Source of the DNA: an uncultured Aquimarina sp.
Lineage (GTDB): Bacteria > Bacteroidota > Bacteroidia > Flavobacteriales > Flavobacteriaceae
Reading direction: 5' to 3'
NCBI RefSeq assembly: GCF_947492405.1
Contig: NZ_CANLMP010000001.1
Location: 1,302,001-1,366,000, forward strand
DNA: 64,000 bases
In this document: in pieces, positions 6,919-15,180 of the stretch
Layout of the letters: each line of letters starts with the position of its first letter
How positions within the stretch are numbered: the first letter of the stretch is position 1
Translations under genes and position numbers: made by a program
The notes under the pieces: model-generated
What the model saw: only the letters and a program-made list of their open reading frames with translations
Database searches by the model: none
What the model was told of the DNA's origin: nothing

Positions 6919-8156
6919 TGGCAAAAATAAATCCATTCAGAGCAGTTCGTCCTACAAGAGATAAAGTGAGTTTGATCGCTTCACGATCTTACCAAAGTTA
7001 TACTCCGGTAGAAAGAGATTCCAGAATGGATTATAATCCTTATTCTTTTTTGCACATTGTCAATCCCGGTTATAAGTATCACAAAGAGATTTCTGGTGAA
7101 GAGCGTTATAAACTGGTTCGCAACCGATATTTAGAGTTCAAGGAAGATGAGATTTTTATGCAAGATCAAACTCCTTGTTTCTATATATATAAAATTGTAA
7201 ATCGAGAAAAAGAATCCTTCTCTGGTATTATTGCTGCTGCAAGTGCAGAAGATTATGAAAATGATATCATCAAAAAGCACGAAGATACTTTAGCAGATAG
7301 AGAAACAACTTTCAAACAATATCTAAAAACTGTAGGATTCAATGCAGAACCGGTACTTCTCACCTATCCAGATGATGATACAATCGCGCAAATAATCAAA
7401 AATGTTGTTCAGGAAAGAGCAGAATATGAATTTACTACTACGTATCGCGACACACACTATCTATGGAGAGTGAATGATAAAAAAAGTATTGAAAAAATTC
7501 AATCAGCTTTTGATGCAATGAAAACTATCTATATTGCAGATGGACATCACAGATCCGCTTCTTCATATTTATTGGCAAAAGATCTTGCATCTAATAACTT
7601 AGAACATCAAGGAACAGAACCCTACAATTTTTTTATGAGTTACCTTATCCCTGAATCAGATCTTAGAATATATGAGTTCAATAGATTAATTAAAGACCTT
7701 AATGGCTTGTCAAAAGAAGAATTCTTAATCCGACTAGACGAATGGTTCAGAATAGAAAACAGAGGAATTGAAGTGTACAAACCGTCTCAACCGCATCATT
7801 TTAGTATGTATCTGGATGGAGAATTTTACTCTTTATACCTTAGGAAAACAATTTATGAATTTACAGATGCATTAGATGAACTAGATGCACAGATTCTTTT
7901 TAAAACTATATTAGATCCTATTCTGAGTATTAAAGATCTCAGAACTGACAATCGAATAGAGTATTCTCACGGAAAGAATGATATCGTTTATGTAAAAAGT
8001 AAGGTCGATCAAGGAGAGTTTCAGGTTGGTTTTGGGTTGTTTCCTGCTTCTGTTGATCAAATGAAAAAAATTGCAGATCAAGGTCTAAAAATGCCTCCTA
8101 AAAGTACATATATAGAACCAAAACTAAGAAGTGGTATTACGATTTATGAATTCTGA
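6918..8156 (+). CDS. DUF1015 family protein
   Basis: 412 residues, the usual length for DUF1015 (SerB-co-transcribed) proteins. It starts with the family opening MAKINPFRAVRPTRDKVSLIASRSYQSYTP and contains YIADGHHRSASSYLLA near residue 208, where the GHHR cluster resembles a metal- or phosphate-binding site. The C-terminal FGLFPASVDQMKKIADQGLKMPPKSTYIEPKLRSG is strongly conserved in the family. The biochemical function is unknown; elsewhere the gene often neighbours phosphoglycerate dehydrogenase or serC, but not here. It is the last gene of an overlapping three-gene set. Confidence 0.88.
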   Translation: MAKINPFRAVRPTRDKVSLIASRSYQSYTPVERDSRMDYNPYSFLHIVNPGYKYHKEISGEERYKLVRNRYLEFKEDEIFMQDQTPCFYIYKIVNREKESFSGIIAAASAEDYENDIIKKHEDTLADRETTFKQYLKTVGFNAEPVLLTYPDDDTIAQIIKNVVQERAEYEFTTTYRDTHYLWRVNDKKSIEKIQSAFDAMKTIYIADGHHRSASSYLLAKDLASNNLEHQGTEPYNFFMSYLIPESDLRIYEFNRLIKDLNGLSKEEFLIRLDEWFRIENRGIEVYKPSQPHHFSMYLDGEFYSLYLRKTIYEFTDALDELDAQILFKTILDPILSIKDLRTDNRIEYSHGKNDIVYVKSKVDQGEFQVGFGLFPASVDQMKKIADQGLKMPPKSTYIEPKLRSGITIYEF

Positions 8157-8230
8157 AATTAAAATCTTTGCAACAATTGCTAAGATCTTCTAGTACTGTC
8201 TTTTTTTTAAAAATTTTCGCTGTTATTTTG

Positions 8231-8254
8231 GATTCTGGTCTACGTCAGAATGAC
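8231..8254 (+). repeat. Dispersed hairpin repeat, family A, copy 2
   Basis: GATTCTGGTCTACGTCAGAATGAC: arms ATTCTG and CAGAAT (6 bp), central TCTACG, trailing GAC as in copy 1. Confidence 0.6.
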
Positions 8255-8278
8255 AACTTTTCTTGTTATTTGGTTCGT

Positions 8279-8303
8279 GTCATTCCAGCGCAGGCTGGAA
8301 TCT
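8279..8303 (-). repeat. Dispersed hairpin repeat, family A, copy 3 (inverted)
   Basis: On the plus strand, GTCATTCCAGC, GCAG, then GCTGGAATCTA. The arms 8282-8289 and 8294-8301 pair over 8 bp. Read on the minus strand it has the same order as copy 1 (TAGATTCC..GGAATGAC). Confidence 0.65.
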
Positions 8304-8362
8304 ATTTTTCGCATAATTAAACGGTATTTTATTAAAACGAACTTTTGATTCTTATTGTTTAT

Positions 8363-8398
8363 AACATCCCTCTAAACTTCCCTTCAAAAGGGAGACTT
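8363..8398 (-). repeat. Dispersed repeat, family B, copy 2 (inverted)
   Basis: On the minus strand it reads AAGTCTCCCTTTTGAAGGGA then AGTTTAGAGGGATGTT, almost identical to copy 1 at 5635-5673 along its whole length. Confidence 0.75.
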
Positions 8399-8404
8399 TT
8401 TTAA

Positions 8405-8440
8405 CTACCTTCCTTTGAAGGAAGGCCTGGGGATGGATGT
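8405..8440 (+). repeat. Dispersed repeat, family B, copy 3 (diverged)
   Basis: CTACCTTCCTTTGAAGGAAG then GCCTGGGGATGGATGT. It keeps the central palindrome (CCTTC..GAAGG) and the tail G-rich block plus GGATGT, but differs at many positions. Confidence 0.55.
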
Positions 8441-8500
8441 CTTTTAAATCTGATTCCTGCTACTAAACCAATATTACAACTTAGTTTTTGTAAATTTAGG

Positions 8501-8508
8501 TATCTTTG
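8501..8508 (+). promoter_or_regulatory. -7 promoter box (TATCTTTG) just before YggS-type gene
   Basis: Exact TAnnTTTG match ending 6 nt before ATG 8515. It contains the in-frame TTG (8506) that would otherwise be taken as a start. The mRNA leader would be only a few nucleotides or absent. Confidence 0.6.
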
Positions 8509-8514
8509 CACCTT

Positions 8515-9180
8515 ATGAATTCTATTGAGGAAAACCTAAAACAAATACGTAAAACAATCCCAGAAGAAGTAACTCTTGTAGCTGTCTCTAAAACAAAGCC
8601 TGTTTCGGATTTACTAGAAGCTTATCAAGCTGGACAAAGAGTCTTTGGAGAAAATAAAATTCAGGAAATGACCCAAAAATGGGAAAAAATGCCAAAAGAT
8701 ATTTCCTGGCATATGATAGGTCACGTACAGACTAATAAAGTAAAGTATATGGCCCCTTATGTAGATACTATTCATGCTGTTGATAGTTTGAAGCTTTTGA
8801 AAGAAATCAATAAACAAGCTATCAAAAATGATAGAACCATCAATTGCCTATTACAAATCAAAATAGCTCAGGAAGAAAGTAAATTTGGACTTGATACAAC
8901 GGAAGCCAAAAGTTTATTAAACTCTCAAGAAGTTAAATCATTTACCAATATCAAAATTACAGGATTCATGGGGATGGCAACTTTTACTGAGGACATAGAG
9001 CAAATCAAAAATGAATTTAATAGCATCCAATTACTTTTTGAAACACTTAAAACAGACCATCCTACATTAAAAACATTATCAATTGGCATGAGTGGAGACT
9101 ACCAACTTGCTATAGAATCTGGTAGCACTATGGTACGTATTGGAAGTTCTATTTTTGGTGCAAGAAACTATAGTCATTAA
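8515..9180 (+). CDS. YggS/PROSC-family pyridoxal phosphate-binding protein
   Basis: YggS-family proteins bind PLP on a single TIM-barrel domain and control vitamin B6 and amino-acid homeostasis without a known catalytic reaction. The 221-residue protein has the PLP lysine at Lys26 in VAVSKTKPV, FGENKIQEM, WHMIGHVQTNKVKY, and the phosphate-binding end LSIGMSGDYQLAIESGSTMVRIGSSIFGAR. All are family signatures. I chose ATG 8515 rather than the TTG at 8506, because the TTG belongs to the -7 box. It stands alone between the repeat region and the exonuclease gene. Confidence 0.93.
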   Translation: MNSIEENLKQIRKTIPEEVTLVAVSKTKPVSDLLEAYQAGQRVFGENKIQEMTQKWEKMPKDISWHMIGHVQTNKVKYMAPYVDTIHAVDSLKLLKEINKQAIKNDRTINCLLQIKIAQEESKFGLDTTEAKSLLNSQEVKSFTNIKITGFMGMATFTEDIEQIKNEFNSIQLLFETLKTDHPTLKTLSIGMSGDYQLAIESGSTMVRIGSSIFGARNYSH

Positions 9181-9240
9181 AAAATGTTACTTTAGGTCGA
9201 GAAATAAATTAATAGACAAAGACTACCCCACCAGAAAAGA

Positions 9241-10632
9241 ATGATGTACGCAATTTTAGATATAGAAACTACAGGAGGAAAATATAATGAAGAAGGAATT
9301 ACAGAAATAGCGATCTATAAATATGACGGTCATAAAGTAGTTGATCAATTTATTAGTTTGATTAATCCAGAAAAACCCATACAACCGTTTGTAGTTAACT
9401 TAACAGGAATAAATAATAAAATGCTTCGTAACGCTCCTAAATTTTACGAAGTAGCTAAAAGAATTGTCGAAATCACTACTGATTGTATTATCGTAGCACA
9501 TAATGCATCTTTTGACTATAGAATTTTAAGAACTGAGTTTGATAGATTAGGTTTTGATTTTGAACGTAAGTCACTCTGTACAGTAGAACTTTCTCAAAAA
9601 CTGATTCCTGATCAAAAATCATATAGTCTCGGAAAATTAGTTCGTAGTTTAGGAATTGCCATTTCTGATAGACATAGAGCTACTGGAGACGCACAAGCAA
9701 CTGTCAAACTTTTTAAATTACTCTTATCAAAGGATGCAGAAAAAAACATTCTTAAAGAAACTGTCCGTTTAGATACTAAGAAAAAAGTAGATGACAAACT
9801 ACTTAAACTTATCGAGAATGTTCCATCGACTACGGGAGTCTATTATATGCATCGTGAAGATGGCACTATAATTTATATTGGAAAAAGCAAAAACATTAAA
9901 AAAAGAGTTACGCAACATTTCACTAACGATAACAGAAAGTCTAAAAACATTCAGGAAGAAGTGGCAAGTGTAACTTATGAGATTACGGGTAGTGAATTAT
10001 TAGCTCTTTTAAAAGAAAATGAAGAGATAAAACTCAACAGGCCTAAATATAACCGATCACTTAAGCGAACTAAATTTGATCAGGCATTATATCAATTTAC
10101 TGATACTAATGGTTATATAAATCTAAAAGTCAATAAAGTCGATAGAAACAAATCCAGCATTACAACATTTACGAATAGACAACAGGCAAAATCTTTAATG
10201 TATAGATGGACAGAAGAATATAATCTATGTTTAAAGTTAATGGGATTAGACAAAGGAAAAGAAAATTGTTTCAATCATACCATCAAACAATGTAGCGGTG
10301 CTTGTATTCAAAACGAACCTATTGAAGATTATAATAAACGTGTGCAAGAGTTTATTTCTGATCATTCTTTTAAGAACAAAGACATGATTGTAATTGATCG
10401 TGGTCGTGATATCGATGAACAAAGCGTAATCCTAATAGAAGATGGTGAGTTTAAAGGAATCGGATTTTTTAACCTTAATCATCAGATTAACAATATTAAT
10501 ATCTTAAGATCTATTATTACTCCTATGGGACATAATCCCAATGCTCAGCACATTATTCAAAGTTATGTACGACAACATAAAAAACTAAAGGTAGTAGCAT
10601 TGGATAAAAATAAAATAGAGTCAAAGGAGTAA
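9241..10632 (+). CDS. DnaQ-type 3'-5' exonuclease fused to GIY-YIG (UvrC/Cho-like) nuclease
   Basis: 463 residues with two nuclease modules. Residues 3-165 are a DEDDh exonuclease: DIETTG (7-12), VAHNASFDYRIL (85-96), and the HRATGD end with His145 and Asp150. Residues about 186-280 are a GIY-YIG domain starting TTGVYYMHREDG (197-208) with YIGKSKNIKKRV (212-223), like the N-terminal domain of UvrC or Cho. A C-terminal region with CFNHTIKQCSGACIQNE resembles the UvrC cysteine segment. The architecture matches the DnaQ-Cho fusions of several phyla and suggests incision plus trimming in DNA repair. ATG 9244 is a second possible start. It appears monocistronic; a weak TACTTTAG lies at about 9189. 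Confidence 0.88.
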   Translation: MMYAILDIETTGGKYNEEGITEIAIYKYDGHKVVDQFISLINPEKPIQPFVVNLTGINNKMLRNAPKFYEVAKRIVEITTDCIIVAHNASFDYRILRTEFDRLGFDFERKSLCTVELSQKLIPDQKSYSLGKLVRSLGIAISDRHRATGDAQATVKLFKLLLSKDAEKNILKETVRLDTKKKVDDKLLKLIENVPSTTGVYYMHREDGTIIYIGKSKNIKKRVTQHFTNDNRKSKNIQEEVASVTYEITGSELLALLKENEEIKLNRPKYNRSLKRTKFDQALYQFTDTNGYINLKVNKVDRNKSSITTFTNRQQAKSLMYRWTEEYNLCLKLMGLDKGKENCFNHTIKQCSGACIQNEPIEDYNKRVQEFISDHSFKNKDMIVIDRGRDIDEQSVILIEDGEFKGIGFFNLNHQINNINILRSIITPMGHNPNAQHIIQSYVRQHKKLKVVALDKNKIESKE

Positions 10633-10681
10633 CATTTCCATCTTAAAAGCTACTAAATATTATATACTAAAAATACATTTA

Positions 10682-12652
10682 ATGCATAAGTCTTTTTTAT
10701 CAGTTTTATTTCTTTCTCTTTCATTTTTAAGTATCTCTCAAGAAAACTATAACTACAAAAGTTTGGTGGTAAGCGAAGCCGACCTAAAAGGAACTCGCTA
10801 TGAAAAAGACACTACAGCTAATGCGTTTTTTATATATGAAAAAGGTTTTAGTAGAATAGAGAACGGTGGAAACTACAATCTATTAACGGATTATAGCGGA
10901 AAAATTAAAATCCTAAATAAAGAAGGATTTGATGAGAGTACAATTGAAGTACTTTTATACAGAAATAAAAGCAGAAAGGAAATCCTGAGAAATCTTATAG
11001 CATTTACTCATAATCTGGAAAATGGAAAAATCGTAAAAACCAAACTAGAAGAAGACAAAATATATAGAGAAAAATATAACGATCATTATACGTTAGTAAA
11101 ATTCGCCTTCCCTAATGTAAAACCAGGCTCAGTTATTACCTATTCATATCAAACAGAATCACCTTTTATTTTCAATTTTAATGGATGGGATTTTCAGGAT
11201 GATATTCCTAAAATGTATAGTGAATATATTAATGATCTTCCAGGAAATTACCTTTATAATATTAGATTAGTTGGGCCACTAAAACTCGATGTAGAAGAAA
11301 GTTCCATAAAAAGAGAATGTATTGAACTTAGCAATAGTGCTACAGCAGATTGTTCACATAATCAATACATTATGAAAGATATACCTGCCTTTAAAGAAGA
11401 GAAATATATGACTGCCAAAAAGAATTATTTTTCTCGGGTAGAATATGAACTCAGAGAATATAAAGGTTTTGACGGGGTTAATAAAAAATATACCGAAACA
11501 TGGAAAAACGTAGACAAAGAGCTTAGAACCGAAAAAACAATAGGAATACAACTTAAAAAAGCAAATGCCACTAAAAATGTACTTCCTGAGGCTATAAAGA
11601 CGATGCCAATTAGCTTAGAAAAAGCGAAGGCTATTTATAAACATGTTACTAATAACTATACCTGGAATAAAAAATATCGTATTTTCAGAGATGTAGATAT
11701 AAAAGAAATACTGAAATCTAAAGTTGGAAATGTAGCAGAAATGAACATCCTGCTACATAATATATATAAAGAACAAGGGTTTACGGTAAAACCTGTTTTA
11801 TTATCAACCAGAAGTAATGGGTACGCTACCAAAGTTCATCCAGTACTTACAGATTTTAACTACTTAATTATTCAATTGACAATCGATCAGGAAACTCATT
11901 TATTAGATGCAACAGAAAAAACCCTAGCGTTTGGTCAAATTCCTTTTAGATGTTTAAATCAATATGCTAGACTTTTAGATTTCAAAAAAGGAAGTTCCTG
12001 GATAGATATTACATCTAAAAATCGTTCATCACATTATTATCGAGAAAAGTTAAAACTAACTAATAAATTAACCCTCGAAGGAGAAGCAAAATACACCTAT
12101 AATGGATATCACGCTTACTTTAGGAGAAAAGCATTTGATAAAGTACTTAAAGAAAAATATTTAAATAAGATTCTAAACGATGATGAAAATCTTACAGTAT
12201 CGGAAGCTTCTTTACAAAACGAAGATGATTTAGAAAAACCGTTCATAGAAGAAGTTAATTTCACCAAATCGACAGAACAGATTGAAGATATTATTTATCT
12301 AAAACCATTTACCAAATCATTCTTTAAAGAAAATCCTTTTAAACTAAATGAAAGAACTTATCCAGTGGACTTCGGATATAATGATTCTTATTCTTATATC
12401 GTTTTAATTGAAATCCCTGAGAACTGCCAATTTCTAGATATTCCTGAAAATAAAAACTATGTACTTCCAGGAAAAACCGGAAAATTAAGTTTAAACTTTC
12501 AACTGGCAGGTGACAAACTTCAGATTAATCATAATATTAAATTTTTATCGTCTTATTATCCTGTAGAATATTATGATTCTTTAAAAGAATTCTTCAATTT
12601 AATAGTCGATATGGAAAATAACACCGTAATCACGATAAAAAAAACTAGCTAA
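10682..12652 (+). CDS. DUF3857 / transglutaminase-like exported protein
   Basis: 656 residues with a signal peptide (MHKSFLSVLFLSLSFLSISQ). The first roughly 250 residues are the beta-rich DUF3857 domain, with VKPGSVITYSYQTESP typical. Then a transglutaminase-like core follows (ISLEKAKAIYKHVTNNYTWN, KVGNVAEMNILLHNIYKEQG, FNYLIIQL), and a C-terminal beta domain. At the place where active transglutaminases have GxCxD the sequence is VGNVAEMN, so the nucleophilic Cys is absent; this variant is common in Bacteroidota members and argues for a non-enzymatic role. It is probably periplasmic or surface-attached. No operon link is evident; a 31-bp gap separates it from the channel gene. Confidence 0.85.
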   Translation: MHKSFLSVLFLSLSFLSISQENYNYKSLVVSEADLKGTRYEKDTTANAFFIYEKGFSRIENGGNYNLLTDYSGKIKILNKEGFDESTIEVLLYRNKSRKEILRNLIAFTHNLENGKIVKTKLEEDKIYREKYNDHYTLVKFAFPNVKPGSVITYSYQTESPFIFNFNGWDFQDDIPKMYSEYINDLPGNYLYNIRLVGPLKLDVEESSIKRECIELSNSATADCSHNQYIMKDIPAFKEEKYMTAKKNYFSRVEYELREYKGFDGVNKKYTETWKNVDKELRTEKTIGIQLKKANATKNVLPEAIKTMPISLEKAKAIYKHVTNNYTWNKKYRIFRDVDIKEILKSKVGNVAEMNILLHNIYKEQGFTVKPVLLSTRSNGYATKVHPVLTDFNYLIIQLTIDQETHLLDATEKTLAFGQIPFRCLNQYARLLDFKKGSSWIDITSKNRSSHYYREKLKLTNKLTLEGEAKYTYNGYHAYFRRKAFDKVLKEKYLNKILNDDENLTVSEASLQNEDDLEKPFIEEVNFTKSTEQIEDIIYLKPFTKSFFKENPFKLNERTYPVDFGYNDSYSYIVLIEIPENCQFLDIPENKNYVLPGKTGKLSLNFQLAGDKLQINHNIKFLSSYYPVEYYDSLKEFFNLIVDMENNTVITIKKTS

Positions 12653-12683
12653 TTTTTTAGTATTTTCGTTAAAATAATCAATT

Positions 12684-13520
12684 TTGAATACTCATTCGAA
12701 AAACAAAAACTGGAAGCATAAATTACACGAAGTAATTTATGAAGCTGATACAAAAGCTGGTAAATCTTTTGACCTAATCATTCTTACAATGATTCTAGCC
12801 AGTATCGTGCTGGTAATGTTAGAAAGCGTTTCTTATATAAATGAAAAATATGCTTCTTTATTTAATATATTAGAGTGGGTTATCACAATCGTATTTACTA
12901 TTGAATATATTTTAAGAATTATTACCATTAGTAAACCAAAGACATATATTTTTAGTTTTTATGGCATTATTGATTTCTTATCTACAATTCCTAAATATTT
13001 ATCAATTCTATTTGTAGGTACTCATGCACTTGTAGCATTAAGGGCACTACGTTTATTAAGGGTTTTTAGAATTTTAAAATTGGCACGTTTTATTGGAGAA
13101 TCTAATAGTCTAGCAAAGGCATTAAAAGCTAGTAGAGCTAAAATATCAGTTTTTTTGTTTGCGGTTTTAATAGTTGCTATTATACTAGGTACTGTTATGT
13201 ATTTAATTGAAGGTCCTGAACATGGTTTTAATAGTATTCCTAGAAGTGTATATTGGTGTATAGTAACACTTACTACTGTAGGATATGGAGATATTTCTCC
13301 TGAAACGCCTTTGGGACAATTAATTGCCTCAATGGTAATGATATTAGGTTATGGAATCATTGCTGTACCGACTGGCATAGTTAGTGCAGAATATGCGCAA
13401 CAAGCTAAAGAAACTAAGATAAATCTTAACACACAACATTGTGCCAATTGTAATGCAGACAATCATTTAGATGATTCGAAATTCTGCCATAATTGTGGAC
13501 ATACTTTATTTAATGACTAA
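12684..13520 (+). CDS. Voltage-gated-type K+ channel with C-terminal zinc ribbon
   Basis: 278 residues. Six transmembrane segments are visible, including an S4-like helix with regularly spaced basic residues (Arg120, 123, 126, 129) and the pore with the selectivity filter TTVGYGD (197-203). After S6 (ASMVMILGYGIIAVPTGIVSAEYA) the tail ends in a four-cysteine ribbon: Cys253-x2-Cys256 and Cys268-x2-Cys271. The start is TTG 12684, because the conserved N-terminal WKHKLHEVIYEADTKAGKSFD lies before the first in-frame ATG. The stop region overlaps the miaA start by 8 bp. It should conduct K+ across the inner membrane; the ligand of the ribbon beyond zinc is unknown. Confidence 0.9.
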   Translation: MNTHSKNKNWKHKLHEVIYEADTKAGKSFDLIILTMILASIVLVMLESVSYINEKYASLFNILEWVITIVFTIEYILRIITISKPKTYIFSFYGIIDFLSTIPKYLSILFVGTHALVALRALRLLRVFRILKLARFIGESNSLAKALKASRAKISVFLFAVLIVAIILGTVMYLIEGPEHGFNSIPRSVYWCIVTLTTVGYGDISPETPLGQLIASMVMILGYGIIAVPTGIVSAEYAQQAKETKINLNTQHCANCNADNHLDDSKFCHNCGHTLFND

Positions 13521-14430
13521 TACATTAATTGTAGTTGTAGGCCCTACAGCAATAGGAAAAACAAGCTTAAGTATCAAACTTGCTAAGCATCTGAAATGTG
13601 AAATTGTTTCTGCAGATAGCAGACAATTTTATAAAGAAATGTGTATTGGTACAGCGGTTCCTGACGATAATGAATTACAACAAGCCAAGCATCATTTTAT
13701 TCAACATAAGAGTATAACGGAGCTCTATTCTGTAGGCGATTTTGAAAAAGACGCTTTAGACACACTGGACAAGCTTTTCAAAAAAAATGAATATGCGATT
13801 TTAGTAGGCGGTTCCGGATTATATGTGGATGCAGTTACTAAAGGTTTGGATAGCTTTCCAGAAATATCCGAAGATGTCAGAAAAGCTTTGAAGGAGCGGT
13901 ATGACACTGAAGGTATAGAAAGTTTACAACAACAATTAAAAACATTAGATCCTTTATATTTCGAAAAAGTAGACATCCACAATACACATCGGGTTATGAG
14001 AGCCTTAGAAGTTTGTATCAGCAGTGGGAAGCCATATTCTTCATTTATTACTAAAACTCCAAAAAAGCGTCCATTTAATGTAGTTAAAATAGGTATTACT
14101 GCAGAAAGATCGATTATTTATGACAGAATAAATGAAAGGGTCGACATAATGGTCAGGGAAGGATTACTTGATGAAGTAAAGGAGTTATACTCCTATAAAT
14201 CCTTAAACGCATTAAATACTGTTGGATATAAAGAAATCTTTAATTTTATTGAAGGAACTTGGGATCTAAATTTTGCAATCTCTGAAATCAAAAAAAACAC
14301 CAGACGTTTTGCCAAGAGACAACTTACCTGGTTTAGAAAAGATCTAGAAATAGAATGGTTTGATTATCAATACAATCTCGAATCCGTACTATCGTATATC
14401 AAAAAAATCGCCACAGGAAATAACCTATAG
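13513..14430 (+). CDS. miaA: tRNA dimethylallyltransferase
   Basis: MiaA transfers a dimethylallyl group to N6 of A37 in tRNAs reading UNN codons. The 305-residue protein has the P-loop GPTAIGKTS (10-18), SADSRQFYKEM (33-43) that contacts tRNA and substrate, GGSGLYVDAVTKG, and the C-terminal NTRRFAKRQLTWFRKD segment. I use ATG 13513, which gives the standard N-terminus and overlaps the upstream channel by 8 bp (ATGACTAA). An upstream in-frame start at 13471 lies inside the channel gene and adds unrelated residues. The gene is convergent with the response regulator, 33 bp away. Confidence 0.95.
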   Translation: MTNTLIVVVGPTAIGKTSLSIKLAKHLKCEIVSADSRQFYKEMCIGTAVPDDNELQQAKHHFIQHKSITELYSVGDFEKDALDTLDKLFKKNEYAILVGGSGLYVDAVTKGLDSFPEISEDVRKALKERYDTEGIESLQQQLKTLDPLYFEKVDIHNTHRVMRALEVCISSGKPYSSFITKTPKKRPFNVVKIGITAERSIIYDRINERVDIMVREGLLDEVKELYSYKSLNALNTVGYKEIFNFIEGTWDLNFAISEIKKNTRRFAKRQLTWFRKDLEIEWFDYQYNLESVLSYIKKIATGNNL

Positions 14431-14463
14431 CGACTTTATATATAATTAGTTACCGTTTGTTAC

Positions 14464-15177
14464 CTATGATTCATCACTACGTACAACAAGTCTGAACCCT
14501 TCACCGTGGATATTTAGAATTTCCACATTTTCATCTTTCTTTAAATATTTTCTAAGCTTAGCAATATAAACATCCATACTTCGAGAAGTAAAATAATTAT
14601 CATCCCTCCATATTTTAGTTAGTGCTAGCTCTCTAGGCATCAAATCATTAAGATGTAATGCTAATAGACGTAATAATTCATTCTCCTTAGGAGATAGTTT
14701 AATAGGGTCTTCTTCTCTAAAAGTTAGAAATCTAAGCTTAGAATTAAGATGGAATCCTCCTATTTTGAATTCAAATTGTTTGCTATCTGCAACAGACTCT
14801 GTACTCTTACGCTGCATGATTGCTTGTATTTTCATCAATAAGACTTCGCTATCAAATGGTTTATTTAGATAATCATCTGCTCCTACTTTATATCCCTTTA
14901 GCACATCTTCTTTCATAGCTTTTGCCGTTAGGAAGATAATAGGAACTTCTTCATTCTTATCCCTAATTTCTTTTGCTAATGTAAATCCATCCTTATAAGG
15001 CATCATTACATCTAAGATACACATATCATAATCATCCTTTTTGAATTTTTCGAAGCCTTCCATCCCATTTTTAGCATGTACAACATCATAATCATTCATA
15101 ACAAGATAATCCTTTAGTACTGTACCAAAATTCGGATCATCTTCGACAAGCAAAATCTTTTTGTTCTCTGTTTCCAT
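14464..15177 (-). CDS. OmpR-family response regulator
   Basis: 237 residues: a receiver domain (1-120) with phospho-acceptor Asp56 in YDMCILDVMMP, the acidic pair EDD at 12-14 and IFLTAK with the conserved Lys, then a winged-helix DNA-binding domain (about 137-235) with SPKENELLRLLALHLNDLMPRELAL and SRSMDVYIAKLRKYL. It is 3 bp downstream of its histidine kinase and certainly co-transcribed. The pair resembles RprX/RprY of Bacteroides in layout, but the target genes cannot be told from sequence. An inverted repeat upstream of the kinase could be its own operator (inference). Confidence 0.93.
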   Translation of the reverse strand: METENKKILLVEDDPNFGTVLKDYLVMNDYDVVHAKNGMEGFEKFKKDDYDMCILDVMMPYKDGFTLAKEIRDKNEEVPIIFLTAKAMKEDVLKGYKVGADDYLNKPFDSEVLLMKIQAIMQRKSTESVADSKQFEFKIGGFHLNSKLRFLTFREEDPIKLSPKENELLRLLALHLNDLMPRELALTKIWRDDNYFTSRSMDVYIAKLRKYLKKDENVEILNIHGEGFRLVVRSDES

Positions 15178-15180
15178 ATT

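Larger units (their letters stand above)
8157..8514. other. Repeat-rich intergenic region
   Basis: A gene-free stretch of about 360 bp. It holds family A copies 2 and 3, family B copies 2 and 3, and at its right end the promoter of the YggS-type gene. No reading frame of interest, RNA gene or terminator with a T tract was seen. Confidence 0.8.
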
